Assembly (NCBI RefSeq): GCF_038452265.1
Contig: NZ_CP151842.1
Coordinates: 3,260,880 to 3,324,879 of the forward strand
Source of the DNA: Vibrio diazotrophicus
GTDB taxonomy: Bacteria > Pseudomonadota > Gammaproteobacteria > Enterobacterales > Vibrionaceae
DNA length: 64,000 nucleotides
Direction of reading: 5' to 3'
Within the stretch, counting starts at the first letter, position 1; the number at the start of each line of letters is the position of its first letter. The position numbers and the translations under genes are program-made. Below are positions 16,555 to 25,439 of this stretch, in pieces. The notes beneath the pieces were generated by a model. That model searched no databases. It was not told the DNA's origin and worked only from the letters and a program-made list of their open reading frames with translations.

Positions 16555-17400
16555 GTGAACATTATTACTGAGCATAAAATCCCATTAGGAAGTTGGATGG
16601 AAACCGGGGTCGACTGGCTCACCATTAATGCCTCTGGTTTCTTTGATACCATTTCTTTCTTACTTGAAAGCATCATTATGTTGTTGGTTGATGTCTTTAA
16701 ATGGATGCCACCAGCCGCTCCTATTCTTTTAACCGCCGCTATTGCGTGGTGGTTGCACCGCAGTGTTTCGTTAGTTGTGTTTATCATCGCAGCCCTGTTG
16801 CTGATCTTAAACCTTGGCTACTGGCAAGAAATGCTGGAAACCTTTGTTATGGTTTTCTCCGCGACAACGATTTCCGTATTAATTGGCGTCCCACTCGGAA
16901 TCATGGCGGCACACCGTCCATGGGTTTACACCCTGATGCGTCCTATTTTGGATTTGATGCAGACAGTTCCTACTTTCGTCTATCTGATCCCTACACTGGT
17001 ATTGTTTGGTTTGGGTGTCGTTCCGGGACTGATTTCTACCATCATCTTTGCCATTGCAGCGCCGATTCGTTTGACTTACTTGGGAGTTACCCGTGTACCG
17101 GAAGAACTGATTGAAGCCGGTAAAGCGTTTGGTGCTAACCGCACAAAACTGCTCTACAAAGTCGAACTTCCTGCCGCTCTGCCAAGTATCATGGCGGGTA
17201 TTACCCAATGCATCATGCTATCACTGTCAATGGTAGTGATTGCAGCCTTAGTTGGCGCAGATGGCTTAGGTAAGCCAGTTGTTCGCGCATTAAACACGGT
17301 AAACATTTCGCAAGGTTTCGAAGCGGGTTTAGCGATTGTACTCGTCGCCATCATTCTGGACCGACTGTGTAAAGCACCAAACAGTAAAGAGGTATCATAA
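16555..17400 (+). CDS. choW: Choline/betaine ABC transporter permease
   Basis: A 281-residue inner-membrane permease with about six or seven hydrophobic segments. The permease-ATPase coupling loop is EAGKAFGANRTKLLYKVELPAALPSI (about 184-208), where the EAA motif contacts the ATPase. The start is GTG with TAAGGAA upstream. It follows choX after the hairpin and overlaps choV by one base (TAATG), so the two are translationally coupled. With choX and choV it forms a complete quaternary-amine importer. Confidence 0.93.
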   Translation: MNIITEHKIPLGSWMETGVDWLTINASGFFDTISFLLESIIMLLVDVFKWMPPAAPILLTAAIAWWLHRSVSLVVFIIAALLLILNLGYWQEMLETFVMVFSATTISVLIGVPLGIMAAHRPWVYTLMRPILDLMQTVPTFVYLIPTLVLFGLGVVPGLISTIIFAIAAPIRLTYLGVTRVPEELIEAGKAFGANRTKLLYKVELPAALPSIMAGITQCIMLSLSMVVIAALVGADGLGKPVVRALNTVNISQGFEAGLAIVLVAIILDRLCKAPNSKEVS

Positions 17401-18584
17401 TGAAAACCATTAATATCGAAAATCTGGACGTCGTGTTTGGTGACCAAACAGCCGCTGCAACAGAGCTACTGGATCAAGGTAAAACTCGTCAGGAAATTAT
17501 CGATGCGACAGGTTTAGTTGTTGGCGTCGATAACGTAAGCCTTGATGTAAACCAAGGTGAAATTTGTGTCCTTATGGGGTTATCGGGTTCCGGAAAATCG
17601 AGCTTACTACGAGCAATTAACGGGCTTAACCCAATTACTCGTGGTTCTCTAGTGGTTCAGGACAAAGAGCAGAGTATCGATTTAGCTACATGTAATGAAA
17701 CAACTCTGCGAGAACTACGCACCAATAAAGTCTCTATGGTGTTCCAGAAGTTTGCGCTCATGCCTTGGCTAAGTGTCTTGGACAATGTTGCCTTTGGTCT
17801 TGAAATGCAGGGACTAGCTAAAAAGGAACGCCGAGCTCGCGCACGTGAAAAACTGGAAATGGTTGGACTTGCAGAATGGGAAGATAAGCTTCCACATGAG
17901 CTGTCTGGCGGCATGCAACAACGCGTAGGCTTAGCACGAGCGTTCGCGATGGATAGCGATATTCTGTTAATGGATGAACCCTTCTCTGCACTTGATCCAT
18001 TGATTCGATCGCAACTTCAGGATGAGCTACTCAGCCTACAAAAACGCTTAAACAAAACCATTGTGTTTGTTAGCCACGATTTAGACGAAGCACTGAAGAT
18101 TGGATCTCGTATCGCCATTATGGAATCAGGAAAGCTGATCCAATATGGTAAGCCAGAAGAGATTGTTCTCAAGCCAAAGACTCAGTACGTCCAAGATTTC
18201 GTTTCTCATACCAACCCATTAAATGTCCTTAAAGGACGATCTTTAATGAACAGTTGTGATGAACTTAAGCAAGAATCTGGTCGCTGGCAGATTTGCCAAC
18301 AAGCTGATGTTTGGATAGAGAAAAATGACAACAAATGGAATGTATCTTCTTCGCCAAAACTGAAGCTGATTGAATGGAACGAACAGACTAAGTTCGAAGA
18401 ATTAACCAGTGATTCACTTGTAGTAGCTTCACCAGATATCGAAATGCGTGATGCTATCGAAATTTGCTATCATACTGGTAACCCTATTGTGCTGATAGAG
18501 AATGGAGAGTTAGTCGGAACGTTAAGTGACCATGACTTCTACCACGCTCTACTTGGTAAGTATCAGCAAGAGCAAGCTGCTTAG
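17400..18584 (+). CDS. choV: Choline/betaine ABC transporter ATP-binding protein
   Basis: A 394-residue ATPase of the ProV/OpuAA group. It has the Walker A motif GLSGSGKSS (about 60-68), signature LSGGMQQRVGLARA, Walker B ILLMDEP and the switch His in VSHDLDEA. A C-terminal extension of about 120 residues resembles the CBS-type regulatory region of osmolyte transporters but has only one recognisable half (NPIVLIENGELVGTLSDHDFYHALLG). It is the last gene of the operon, followed by a strong terminator. Confidence 0.94.
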   Translation: MKTINIENLDVVFGDQTAAATELLDQGKTRQEIIDATGLVVGVDNVSLDVNQGEICVLMGLSGSGKSSLLRAINGLNPITRGSLVVQDKEQSIDLATCNETTLRELRTNKVSMVFQKFALMPWLSVLDNVAFGLEMQGLAKKERRARAREKLEMVGLAEWEDKLPHELSGGMQQRVGLARAFAMDSDILLMDEPFSALDPLIRSQLQDELLSLQKRLNKTIVFVSHDLDEALKIGSRIAIMESGKLIQYGKPEEIVLKPKTQYVQDFVSHTNPLNVLKGRSLMNSCDELKQESGRWQICQQADVWIEKNDNKWNVSSSPKLKLIEWNEQTKFEELTSDSLVVASPDIEMRDAIEICYHTGNPIVLIENGELVGTLSDHDFYHALLGKYQQEQAA

Positions 18585-18610
18585 ATTAGTAGATTCAGAT
18601 TGATAAGAGA

Positions 18611-18636
18611 AAGGCGACTTTATGGTCGCCTTTTTT
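18611..18636 (+). terminator. Rho-independent terminator of the bet operon
   Basis: An 8-bp stem (AAGGCGAC / GTCGCCTT) with a 6-nt loop, ending in a run of six T residues. It lies 26 bp after choV and directly before the parS site. Confidence 0.92.
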
Positions 18637-18637
18637 A

Positions 18638-18653
18638 TGTTTCACGTGAAACA
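18638..18653. other. parS centromere site (copy 1, intergenic)
   Basis: TGTTTCACGTGAAACA is a perfect 16-bp palindrome identical to the widespread chromosomal parS consensus bound by ParB. It lies between the convergent bet and thi operons, about 38 kb from oriC. Confidence 0.95.
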
Positions 18654-18723
18654 TCTTTTGTCTCTATTCTTCTCTCTATCTCAAGATCTCAATCGCCCAA
18701 ATCGAATAGTCAGCTGGTGGCTT

Positions 18724-19839
18724 TTATCCTGAATAGGCAAAATGCCAATCTTGCCACACTGCTTCCAGCCCTTTGCTCTTCATCGCCAGCGCCACATCAT
18801 TTGCAGTGCGTTCATCACTAATTGCAAACTGCTCCAGCTCAACATTTGAATTTGCGTAACCACCGGGTTGAGTTTTAGAAGCAGCAGAAATACTGGTGAT
18901 TCCCAGCACTGAAACGTTGTCTCTAAAACTAGCAGACTCACGTGTCGATAGAGAGAGTTCTACTTCTCCATTCCATAAGCGATAAGCGCAAATGAGCTGT
19001 ACAAGCTGTTTATCACTCATGACAGATTTGGGCTGCATGGCTCCTGCACACGGTCTTAATCGTGGAAAGGAAATCGAGTATCGGCTTTGCCAATACGTTT
19101 TTTCCAGATAGTCGATATGCGCGGCTACATGGAAGCAGTCCGTTCGCCAATCTTCCAAACCAATCAACGCCCCTAGCCCAATTTTATCTATACCCGCTTT
19201 GGCTAACCGCTCCGGTGTGTCTAGGCGATATTGAAAGTCCATCTTCTTACCACGTAAATGATGTTTACTATAAGTCGACGGATGATAGGTCTCTTGATAA
19301 ACCATGACTGCATCTAAACCTAACGTTTTTAGTTCCGCATACTCAGCTTGGTCTAGAGGCTGAACTTCCATAGCCAGATAGTTAAATGAAGACTTAATCA
19401 GAGGAACGGTTCTTCGAAAATAATCCATTCCTACTTTGGTTTCATGTTCGCCAGTTACCAGCAAAACACTATCAAATCCCATTTTTTTAATTGCTTCTAC
19501 TTCAGCCTCTATCTCATCATCAGTTAAGGTTTTACGTTTGATACGATTGCCCATTGAAAACCCACAATAGGTACAATCGTTAGAACATAAATTTGATAGA
19601 TAGAGCGGAACATAGAACGACATCGTATTACCGAAGCGCTGGCGAGTTTTCAGGTAAGACTGTTGCGCCATTTGCTCTAAGTAAGGTTCTGCAGCAGGAG
19701 AGATCAGCGCTTTAAAATCTTCAAGACTTCGCTTTGACTTACTTAACGCCAGTTCGACATCTTGAGAAGTTTTACTGTATATAGAGAGCTTAATATCATC
19801 CCAGTCGAGTTGTTTAAATCGCTCCAGAAAGCTCATCAT
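18724..19839 (-). CDS. thiH: 2-iminoacetate synthase ThiH
   Basis: A 371-residue radical-SAM enzyme, normal length for ThiH (about 375). The iron-sulfur cluster motif CSNDCTYC (CX3CX2C) lies near residue 85, preceded by FYVPLYLSNL. It cleaves tyrosine to dehydroglycine and p-cresol, supplying the imine that ThiG uses to build the thiazole ring. It is the last gene of thiCEFSGH and overlaps thiG by 4 bp (ATGA), indicating coupled translation. No strong terminator is seen after it. Confidence 0.95.
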   Translation of the reverse strand: MMSFLERFKQLDWDDIKLSIYSKTSQDVELALSKSKRSLEDFKALISPAAEPYLEQMAQQSYLKTRQRFGNTMSFYVPLYLSNLCSNDCTYCGFSMGNRIKRKTLTDDEIEAEVEAIKKMGFDSVLLVTGEHETKVGMDYFRRTVPLIKSSFNYLAMEVQPLDQAEYAELKTLGLDAVMVYQETYHPSTYSKHHLRGKKMDFQYRLDTPERLAKAGIDKIGLGALIGLEDWRTDCFHVAAHIDYLEKTYWQSRYSISFPRLRPCAGAMQPKSVMSDKQLVQLICAYRLWNGEVELSLSTRESASFRDNVSVLGITSISAASKTQPGGYANSNVELEQFAISDERTANDVALAMKSKGLEAVWQDWHFAYSG

Positions 19840-20633
19840 GCGCCTCCCAAAAACTCTGTAAACGGACTTGACGCTACAGCGTGATTTACCTGACCAGCCA
19901 ATCCACTTTCAAAAGCAATTCGCCCCGCCTCCACTGCCAGTTTAAATGCTTTGGCCATGGCAATCGGATCACCCGCAGTAGCAATTGCGGTATTCACCAA
20001 TACAGCGTCCGCCCCTAGTTCCATTGCTAATGCAGCGTCTGACGGTGCGCCAATTCCAGCATCAACAATGACAGGAACATTCGCCTGGTCGATGATAATT
20101 TCGAGGAACTCACGTGATACCAATCCCTTATTGGTACCGATAGGCGCTCCCAACGGCATAACGGCAGCACAGCCAACCTCTTCCAACCTTTTACACAGAA
20201 CAGGGTCTGCATGGCAGTATGGCAATACAATAAAGCCATCTTTTACTAGCTGCTCGGCGGCCAACAACGTTTCTATTGGGTCTGGCATCAGATACTTTGG
20301 ATCAGGATGAATTTCCAATTTAAGCCAATTTGTACCAAGTGCTTCACGAGCCAAATGCGCCGCAAAAATGGCGTCTTTTGCTGATTTTGCACCTGACGTA
20401 TTTGGCAATAGATTCACCCCAGCTTCTATTAGCGGAGACAAAATATCATCGTCACGAGTCTCAAGGTTCACTCGCTTGAGGGCCATAGTAACCAATTCAG
20501 ATTCGCAAGCTTGAATAGCTTTCGTCATAGTATCGCGGTTAGAAAACTTGCCAGTACCGGTGAGTAGTCTCGAGCGAAATGTTTTATCCGCAATTGTTAG
20601 TAAATTTTGACCTGAAAGACTGTTATTCGACAT
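19836..20633 (-). CDS. thiG: Thiazole synthase ThiG
   Basis: A 265-residue TIM-barrel enzyme, slightly longer than the usual 256. Visible features are LTGTGKFSN near the start, the KLEIHPDPKYLMPD segment and the phosphate-binding PVIVDAGIGAPSDAA. It condenses deoxyxylulose phosphate, dehydroglycine from ThiH and sulfur from ThiS-thiocarboxylate to give thiazole phosphate, working in a complex with ThiH. It lies 4 bp after thiS. Confidence 0.95.
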   Translation of the reverse strand: MSNNSLSGQNLLTIADKTFRSRLLTGTGKFSNRDTMTKAIQACESELVTMALKRVNLETRDDDILSPLIEAGVNLLPNTSGAKSAKDAIFAAHLAREALGTNWLKLEIHPDPKYLMPDPIETLLAAEQLVKDGFIVLPYCHADPVLCKRLEEVGCAAVMPLGAPIGTNKGLVSREFLEIIIDQANVPVIVDAGIGAPSDAALAMELGADAVLVNTAIATAGDPIAMAKAFKLAVEAGRIAFESGLAGQVNHAVASSPFTEFLGGA

Positions 20634-20637
20634 AACG

Positions 20638-20844
20638 TTAGCCTCCTGCTATCGCTTGAAAAAGTGAGATTCGGTCCCCTTCATTGAGCTCCTGAGATGA
20701 CCACAAGCCTTTAGGGATAATTTGATCATTGATGGCAAAGACGCAACCAACTGCGGGTAAATCTAATTGCTGTTGCAAAGAAGTAAGCGTGGTTTGCTGA
20801 TTGATCTGCTGAACAACGCCATTAACGGTTACAGTGATGGACAT
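20638..20844 (-). CDS. thiS: Sulfur carrier protein ThiS
   Basis: A 68-residue ubiquitin-like protein ending in the Gly-Gly that ThiF adenylates and that is converted to a thiocarboxylate (FQAIAGG). The N-terminal strand ITVTVNGVVQQI and the segment CVFAINDQIIPK are typical. It overlaps the end of thiF by 16 bp, fitting the need to make the two proteins together. Confidence 0.93.
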   Translation of the reverse strand: MSITVTVNGVVQQINQQTTLTSLQQQLDLPAVGCVFAINDQIIPKGLWSSQELNEGDRISLFQAIAGG

Positions 20845-21632
20845 ATCACCCCCTCGTTGTTATTAGTATTGGTTTCTTTGGCTCCGCAGACTTCACAATC
20901 AGGATCTGCCATCAACTGCCACTTTTGCCAATCTAGGTGTTTAGCGTCGAATGTCATTAACTGATGAGTTTTAAACTCAGGCAACTCAGCCAAATATTGA
21001 ATGGCCAACAAGGCTTGTAGATTGCCAATCGTTCCAACTACCGGACCAATAATCCCAAGGTCACTGCATTTCCCCACTTGATCGGTATAGTCACGAGGAA
21101 CCATACAGGCATAGCAGCCAGTTGCTTTGTTTGGTGCGGCAAAATCAAAAGCGATAACCTGACCACTCCAACCAACTGCGGCGCCTGATATAAGTGGAAC
21201 CTGACACTCAAAGCACACCTGATTAACGAGATGTCGAGTCTTTAGGTTATCCGAACAATCCAACACCACATCCGCCATAGACACTTCCAAAGGCAACAGA
21301 TTCTTATCAGCTCGTCGTTGTACCGTTCGAATATGACACTCGGGATTTAAAGCTCGTAGTTGTTGCGCCAATGCATCTACTTTTGGTGTTGATACATGCT
21401 GGTTACGAAATGCGATTTGACGAGACAAGTTAGAAACTTCTACCTCATCATCATCACAAAGAACCAGCTTTCCTACTCCTGCAGCAGCTAGGTATAGAGC
21501 AGCCGAGTTACCTAAGCCTCCACAGCCGATGATTAGTACAGAAGAGTCACACAGTTTTTGTTGCCCTGATTCACCGATCTCAGGTAAGCATACTTGGCGT
21601 TGATATCGTAAAAAGGCATTGTCAGATAACAT
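20829..21632 (-). CDS. thiF: ThiS adenylyltransferase ThiF
   Basis: A 267-residue E1-like enzyme with the nucleotide-binding motif LIIGCGGLGNSAALYLAAAGVG (about 33-54). Zinc-binding cysteine pairs are seen at GCYACM (about 184-189) and CEVCGA near the C-terminus. It adenylates the ThiS Gly-Gly end so that sulfur can be loaded. Length is close to ThiF/MoeB (about 250). It overlaps thiE by 11 bp and thiS by 16 bp. Confidence 0.95.
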   Translation of the reverse strand: MLSDNAFLRYQRQVCLPEIGESGQQKLCDSSVLIIGCGGLGNSAALYLAAAGVGKLVLCDDDEVEVSNLSRQIAFRNQHVSTPKVDALAQQLRALNPECHIRTVQRRADKNLLPLEVSMADVVLDCSDNLKTRHLVNQVCFECQVPLISGAAVGWSGQVIAFDFAAPNKATGCYACMVPRDYTDQVGKCSDLGIIGPVVGTIGNLQALLAIQYLAELPEFKTHQLMTFDAKHLDWQKWQLMADPDCEVCGAKETNTNNNEGVICPSL

Positions 21633-22824
21633 CGAACACCTCCTGTCTGTTCGAGGTGCGGCTAAACTTTGACTGCAACTCTTTTACGTTTGCTTCCACA
21701 TTTTTTGCTTCGGTAATAGCTCTGACCACAGCAATGCTTGAAACACCTTGATCGAGCACTTGCTGAATATTGTCTAAATCAATACCGCCAATCGCAACAC
21801 TTGGTACTCCGATGGATTTGCCATAAGGCATACTATCAAGCAGCTTTTGATAAAGACCCAATCGTACTAAGCCTTGTGGTTTTGATTGCATTTGCTTAGT
21901 AGTGGTAGGAAATATATGTCCAAGGGCGATGTAGCTCGGTGATAGCTGATGGATACGTAGCAACTCAAAATAGCCATGAGTGGATAACCCCAATGCCATC
22001 CCACTCTCTGCGATAAGCTCCAAATCTGCGTCTAGTACATCTTCTTGACCAAGGTGAACACCAAAAGCTTTGTGCTTCAAAGCTAACTGCCAGTAGTCAT
22101 TAATAAACACTTGTGCCTTGTGTTCTCTACCCAGTCGAATAGCTTTAACGATTTGTCGTTCTAAACTTGGCTCATTTGGGTCTTTAATCCGTAGTTGTAT
22201 GGTTTTAATTCCCAACTTAAGTAATCTTTCAATCCATTCAACATTGTCAACGACTGGGTATAGACCCAATGATTGTTTACCTAGAGTGGTAAAACCTGTT
22301 TGAGCAATAGAAACTGCAGGTTGCTCAATAAACGGAAAATGTTGGAACTGTGTCGGCCATGTTTCACGTGAAACATTCATTGCAGCCCGACTCAAAACAA
22401 GGGCATCTTCCAGAGGAAAATCGAGAGCGAGAGAAGCTACGACCCAAGCAAAATGACGCCAAGATTGATTCGTAGATAAGGTCTGACTATGAATCAAGAG
22501 CGTTGTTTCATCTAGATGAAGCCAGCTGTCTACCAGACGTTCATCATAAGAAACGCCAATTTGAACAACATTAGGTAGACAAACCTCTTGAGGTTGCCCC
22601 CCGTAGAGGAACGTCAGTTCTCTATCTAGACCGCCGTTACCACTTAATTCAAATAAATTGCTGTATAAACGAGAAGTCTCTGTATCAACAAGTTCAATAC
22701 ATTGGGTCGGGCTTACGCCCAACTCAATGTGACTGACATTGAAACCCTGCTCAGCTGCGAGCAGCAAAACTTGTTGAACTTCTCCCGTAAACTCAAGGCA
22801 ATGAGATGGGATAAGTATCTTCAC
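21622..22824 (-). CDS. thiE: Thiamine-phosphate synthase with an extra N-terminal domain
   Basis: A 400-residue protein, nearly twice the usual ThiE (about 210). The C-terminal half (about 185-390) is a complete ThiE TIM barrel: TIQLRIKDP, VFINDYWQLA, GVHLGQED, GHIFPTTTKQ and the phosphate loop VAIGGID. It joins HMP-pyrophosphate and thiazole phosphate. The N-terminal 170 residues lack a family I can place with certainty. The stretch WVVASLALDFPLEDALVLSRAAMNVS looks like the end of a ThiD kinase (HMP-phosphate kinase), suggesting a degenerate ThiD-like domain without its ATP-binding motifs. It begins 3 bp after thiC. A parS site is embedded at 22360-22375 and encodes NVSRE. Confidence 0.9.
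   Translation of the reverse strand: MKILIPSHCLEFTGEVQQVLLLAAEQGFNVSHIELGVSPTQCIELVDTETSRLYSNLFELSGNGGLDRELTFLYGGQPQEVCLPNVVQIGVSYDERLVDSWLHLDETTLLIHSQTLSTNQSWRHFAWVVASLALDFPLEDALVLSRAAMNVSRETWPTQFQHFPFIEQPAVSIAQTGFTTLGKQSLGLYPVVDNVEWIERLLKLGIKTIQLRIKDPNEPSLERQIVKAIRLGREHKAQVFINDYWQLALKHKAFGVHLGQEDVLDADLELIAESGMALGLSTHGYFELLRIHQLSPSYIALGHIFPTTTKQMQSKPQGLVRLGLYQKLLDSMPYGKSIGVPSVAIGGIDLDNIQQVLDQGVSSIAVVRAITEAKNVEANVKELQSKFSRTSNRQEVFDVI
22360..22375. other. parS centromere site (copy 2, inside thiE)
   Basis: A second perfect TGTTTCACGTGAAACA, inside the thiE coding sequence and about 34 kb from oriC. It is translated as part of Asn-Val-Ser-Arg-Glu-Thr in the extra N-terminal domain, so the site constrains five codons. 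Confidence 0.95.
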
Positions 22825-22827
22825 AAG

Positions 22828-24795
22828 TTACTCCTCTGTAACGACAGAGTTCTGTTTAACTACTGGATGGTAAAGCTCAGAACCTGACTGCAAGAACTCC
22901 TGAGATTTTTGACGCATACCTTGATCCACTTGTTCAAATAGCAGTGGGTCATCCAGCATTTTGATTTCGATTGCTTGGTCAGCGGCAACTTGTTCCTTGT
23001 TATTCGCGTATTCTCTAACCTCTTGTGAGATCTTCATTGAGCAGAACTTAGGACCACACATAGAACAGAAATGAGCAACTTTCCCTGACTCTTGAGGAAG
23101 TGTTTCGTCATGGAAAGCTCGCGCGGTAACTGGATCGAGAGACAGGTTGAATTGGTCTTCCCAACGGAATTCGAAACGAGCTTTTGACAAAGCGTTATCG
23201 CGGACTTGAGCGCCTGGATGCCCTTTAGCAAGGTCAGCGGCGTGAGCAGCAAGCTTGTAAGTAATAAGCCCTGTTTTTACATCTTCTTTGTTAGGAAGTC
23301 CTAAATGCTCTTTTGGCGTTACATAGCAAAGCATGGCACAGCCATACCAACCAATCATGGCAGCGCCGATACCAGACGTAATATGATCATAGCCGGGTGC
23401 AATATCTGTCGTCAGAGGACCAAGAGTATAGAAAGGCGCTTCGTGGCAGTGCTTCAACTGCTCTTCCATGTTCTCTTTAATCATGTGCATAGGAACATGA
23501 CCCGGGCCTTCGATAATAACCTGAACATCATATTCCCAAGCGATTTTAGTTAACTCGCCAAGTGTTCTTAACTCAGCAAACTGAGCTTCATCATTCGCAT
23601 CAGCAACCGAGCCTGGGCGTAAACCATCACCTAACGAAAGCGAAACATCATACTTCGCACAGATTTCGCAAATCTCTCTGAAGTGGGTATAAAGGAAATT
23701 TTCCTGATGATGAGCCAGACACCACTTAGCTATGATTGAGCCGCCACGAGAGACAATACCGGTTACGCGTTTAGCAGTCATAGGTACGTATCGAAGAAGC
23801 AAACCAGCATGAATTGTGAAGTAATCGACCCCCTGCTCCGCTTGTTCAAGTAAAGTATCGCGCATCACTTCCCAAGTCAGGTTTTCAGCTACACCGTTTA
23901 CCTTTTCCAGAGCTTGGTACATAGGAACAGTACCAATCGGAACCGGGCTGTTACGTAATATCCACTCACGTGTTTCGTGAATATTTCTGCCAGTAGAAAG
24001 GTCCATAACCGTATCAGCACCCCAACGCGTCGCCCATACTAGCTTTTCTACTTCTTCTTCAATTGAAGAGCTCACAGACGAATTGCCAATGTTGGCGTTT
24101 ACTTTCACTAAGAAGTTACGACCTATAATCATAGGTTCAGCTTCTGGGTGGTTGATATTGCATGGAATCACCGCGCGCCCTTCAGCCACTTCTTTGCGCA
24201 CGAACTCTGGAGTTATATCTTTAGGTAGATTTGCACCAAAACTCTGTCCTGAATGCTGCTGGTTGAGTTGTTCATCTTGGTAACGGCGATTACCCATGTT
24301 CTCTCGCAGCGCAATAAACTCCATTTCAGGAGTAATAATACCCTGACGAGCATAATGCAGCTGAGTAACGCGTTTTCCCTCTTTGGCACGACGAATCGAA
24401 GGCAAATTGCCATAACGCAGCTCGTCCAATGTTTCATCTGATAGACGCTCTTGCGCGTATTCAGAACTCATCGATTGCAGAACTTCAGTATCGTTTCGCT
24501 CTTCAACCCAGTCGGCTCTTAGTTTAGGTAACCCGCTGTATAAATCGATTTCATGTTCAGGATCGGTATAAACGCCAGAAGTATCGTAAACGCAAATAGG
24601 TTCGTTAGGCTCAAATATCGGAGCTTCTTTGCTGCCACCGATTAAGCTATCAGCAAGTGAAATCTCACGCATCGGTACGCGTAAATCGGCACGAGAGCCA
24701 ACGACATAGGTCTTACTAGAATTTGGATAAGGTTGAACTGAGAGGTTCTCGATAAACTGTTTTGCTTCCAGTCTCGCTTGTTTGCGACTCGACAT
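22828..24795 (-). CDS. thiC: Phosphomethylpyrimidine synthase ThiC
   Basis: A 655-residue radical-SAM enzyme that converts aminoimidazole ribotide to HMP phosphate. The C-terminal cluster motif CSMCGPKFCSM (CX2CX4C) lies near residue 583. Other family blocks are EGPGHVPMHMIKENM, YTLGPLTTDIAPGYDHITSGIGAA and FTIHAGLLLRYVPMTAKRVTGIVSRGG. The frame is open upstream to 24849, but ATG 24795 has AAGGAA at good spacing and the usual MSSRKQARLEAK start. It is the first gene of thiCEFSGH and is controlled by the TPP riboswitch about 120 nt upstream. Confidence 0.96.
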   Translation of the reverse strand: MSSRKQARLEAKQFIENLSVQPYPNSSKTYVVGSRADLRVPMREISLADSLIGGSKEAPIFEPNEPICVYDTSGVYTDPEHEIDLYSGLPKLRADWVEERNDTEVLQSMSSEYAQERLSDETLDELRYGNLPSIRRAKEGKRVTQLHYARQGIITPEMEFIALRENMGNRRYQDEQLNQQHSGQSFGANLPKDITPEFVRKEVAEGRAVIPCNINHPEAEPMIIGRNFLVKVNANIGNSSVSSSIEEEVEKLVWATRWGADTVMDLSTGRNIHETREWILRNSPVPIGTVPMYQALEKVNGVAENLTWEVMRDTLLEQAEQGVDYFTIHAGLLLRYVPMTAKRVTGIVSRGGSIIAKWCLAHHQENFLYTHFREICEICAKYDVSLSLGDGLRPGSVADANDEAQFAELRTLGELTKIAWEYDVQVIIEGPGHVPMHMIKENMEEQLKHCHEAPFYTLGPLTTDIAPGYDHITSGIGAAMIGWYGCAMLCYVTPKEHLGLPNKEDVKTGLITYKLAAHAADLAKGHPGAQVRDNALSKARFEFRWEDQFNLSLDPVTARAFHDETLPQESGKVAHFCSMCGPKFCSMKISQEVREYANNKEQVAADQAIEIKMLDDPLLFEQVDQGMRQKSQEFLQSGSELYHPVVKQNSVVTEE

Positions 24796-24914
24796 AGCAT
24801 TTTCCTTGTATTGTTTTAGGGATAAATGCTTGGCGGAAAAATGTGTCAATAAGAGATGAGTAGACGGATCTTAGGTTTGGGGCTTATAGCCAACCAATCT
24901 AGAAAGAGGCTCTT

Positions 24915-25000
24915 CTCTTGTTCCCTTCGCTGGTATTAACCAGATCAGGTTCAACGGATCCCGAATAAACGGTCTCAGCCTTATGGCACTCCGACAAGTG
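24915..25000 (-). promoter_or_regulatory. TPP (THI-box) riboswitch of the thiCEFSGH operon
   Basis: On the minus strand the conserved THI elements occur in order: CTTGT (P1 5' side), GGAGTGCC, GGCTGAGA, GGGATCC, GAACCTGATCTGGTTAATAC, CAGCGAAGGGAACAAG (P1 3' side). Thiamine pyrophosphate binding lowers expression of the operon. About 120 nt separate it from the thiC start; I see no clear terminator hairpin there, so control is more likely at translation, though this is not certain. Confidence 0.97.
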
Positions 25001-25005
25001 AAACG

Positions 25006-25034
25006 ATTATAGATAAAGAAACTTAGTTAACCAA
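25006..25034 (-). promoter_or_regulatory. Promoter of the thi operon
   Basis: On the minus strand TTGGTT (25034-25029), 17 bp, TATAAT (25011-25006). Transcription would begin within a few bases of the riboswitch P1 stem. Confidence 0.75.
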
Positions 25035-25055
25035 GAACAAAAGTAGAGTTTTTAA

Positions 25056-25439
25056 TCAACCTTTTATTAACCATTGATAAGCAAGCCAAGCGGCTGAAAT
25101 GCTCAACAGCACATTTAGTAGCACGTTAAAACCCATTTTCACAAACGCACCTTGATGCACAAGAAGTACGTTATCCATTGAGAAAGTAGAAAACGTAGTC
25201 AGTGCACCAAGAAAACCTAAACCGATAATTTGTCGCCAAGGATAAGGAGCCAGCCACTCATTCTCTACTGCAGCGATCAGCAACCCCATAATAAATGAGC
25301 CGACCACGTTAACGGTTAATGTACCATATGGGAAAGATCGTCCGAATAAAGTGACACACATTTCTGATACTAAGTATCGAGAACACGCACCGATCGCACC
25401 ACCGATCGCAATAAGACCCAAAATTGAAAATTGCCCCAT
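25056..25439 (-). CDS. crcB: Fluoride channel CrcB/Fluc
   Basis: A 127-residue membrane protein with four helices, normal for a Fluc subunit that works as an antiparallel dimer exporting fluoride. Family motifs are GGAIGACSRYLVS, YGTLTVNVVGSFIMG (with the pore Asn) and GFLGALTTFSTFS (the phenylalanine/threonine track). The frame extends nine codons upstream, but ATG 25439 follows GGGAGGGTAC and gives the standard length. No fluoride riboswitch is visible upstream. Confidence 0.94.
   Translation of the reverse strand: MGQFSILGLIAIGGAIGACSRYLVSEMCVTLFGRSFPYGTLTVNVVGSFIMGLLIAAVENEWLAPYPWRQIIGLGFLGALTTFSTFSMDNVLLVHQGAFVKMGFNVLLNVLLSISAAWLAYQWLIKG

Noticed and set aside
16701..17208. Long alternative frames over choW on both strands
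   Set aside because: They are shadows of the permease gene, which has the EAA loop and membrane helices.
17846..17856. CACGTG-containing sequence in choV (CGCACGTGAAAAA) as a possible parS
   Set aside because: Only one half-site partly fits; several mismatches to TGTTNCACGTGAAACA. The CACGTG at about 20110, 23967 and 60725 were rejected for the same reason.
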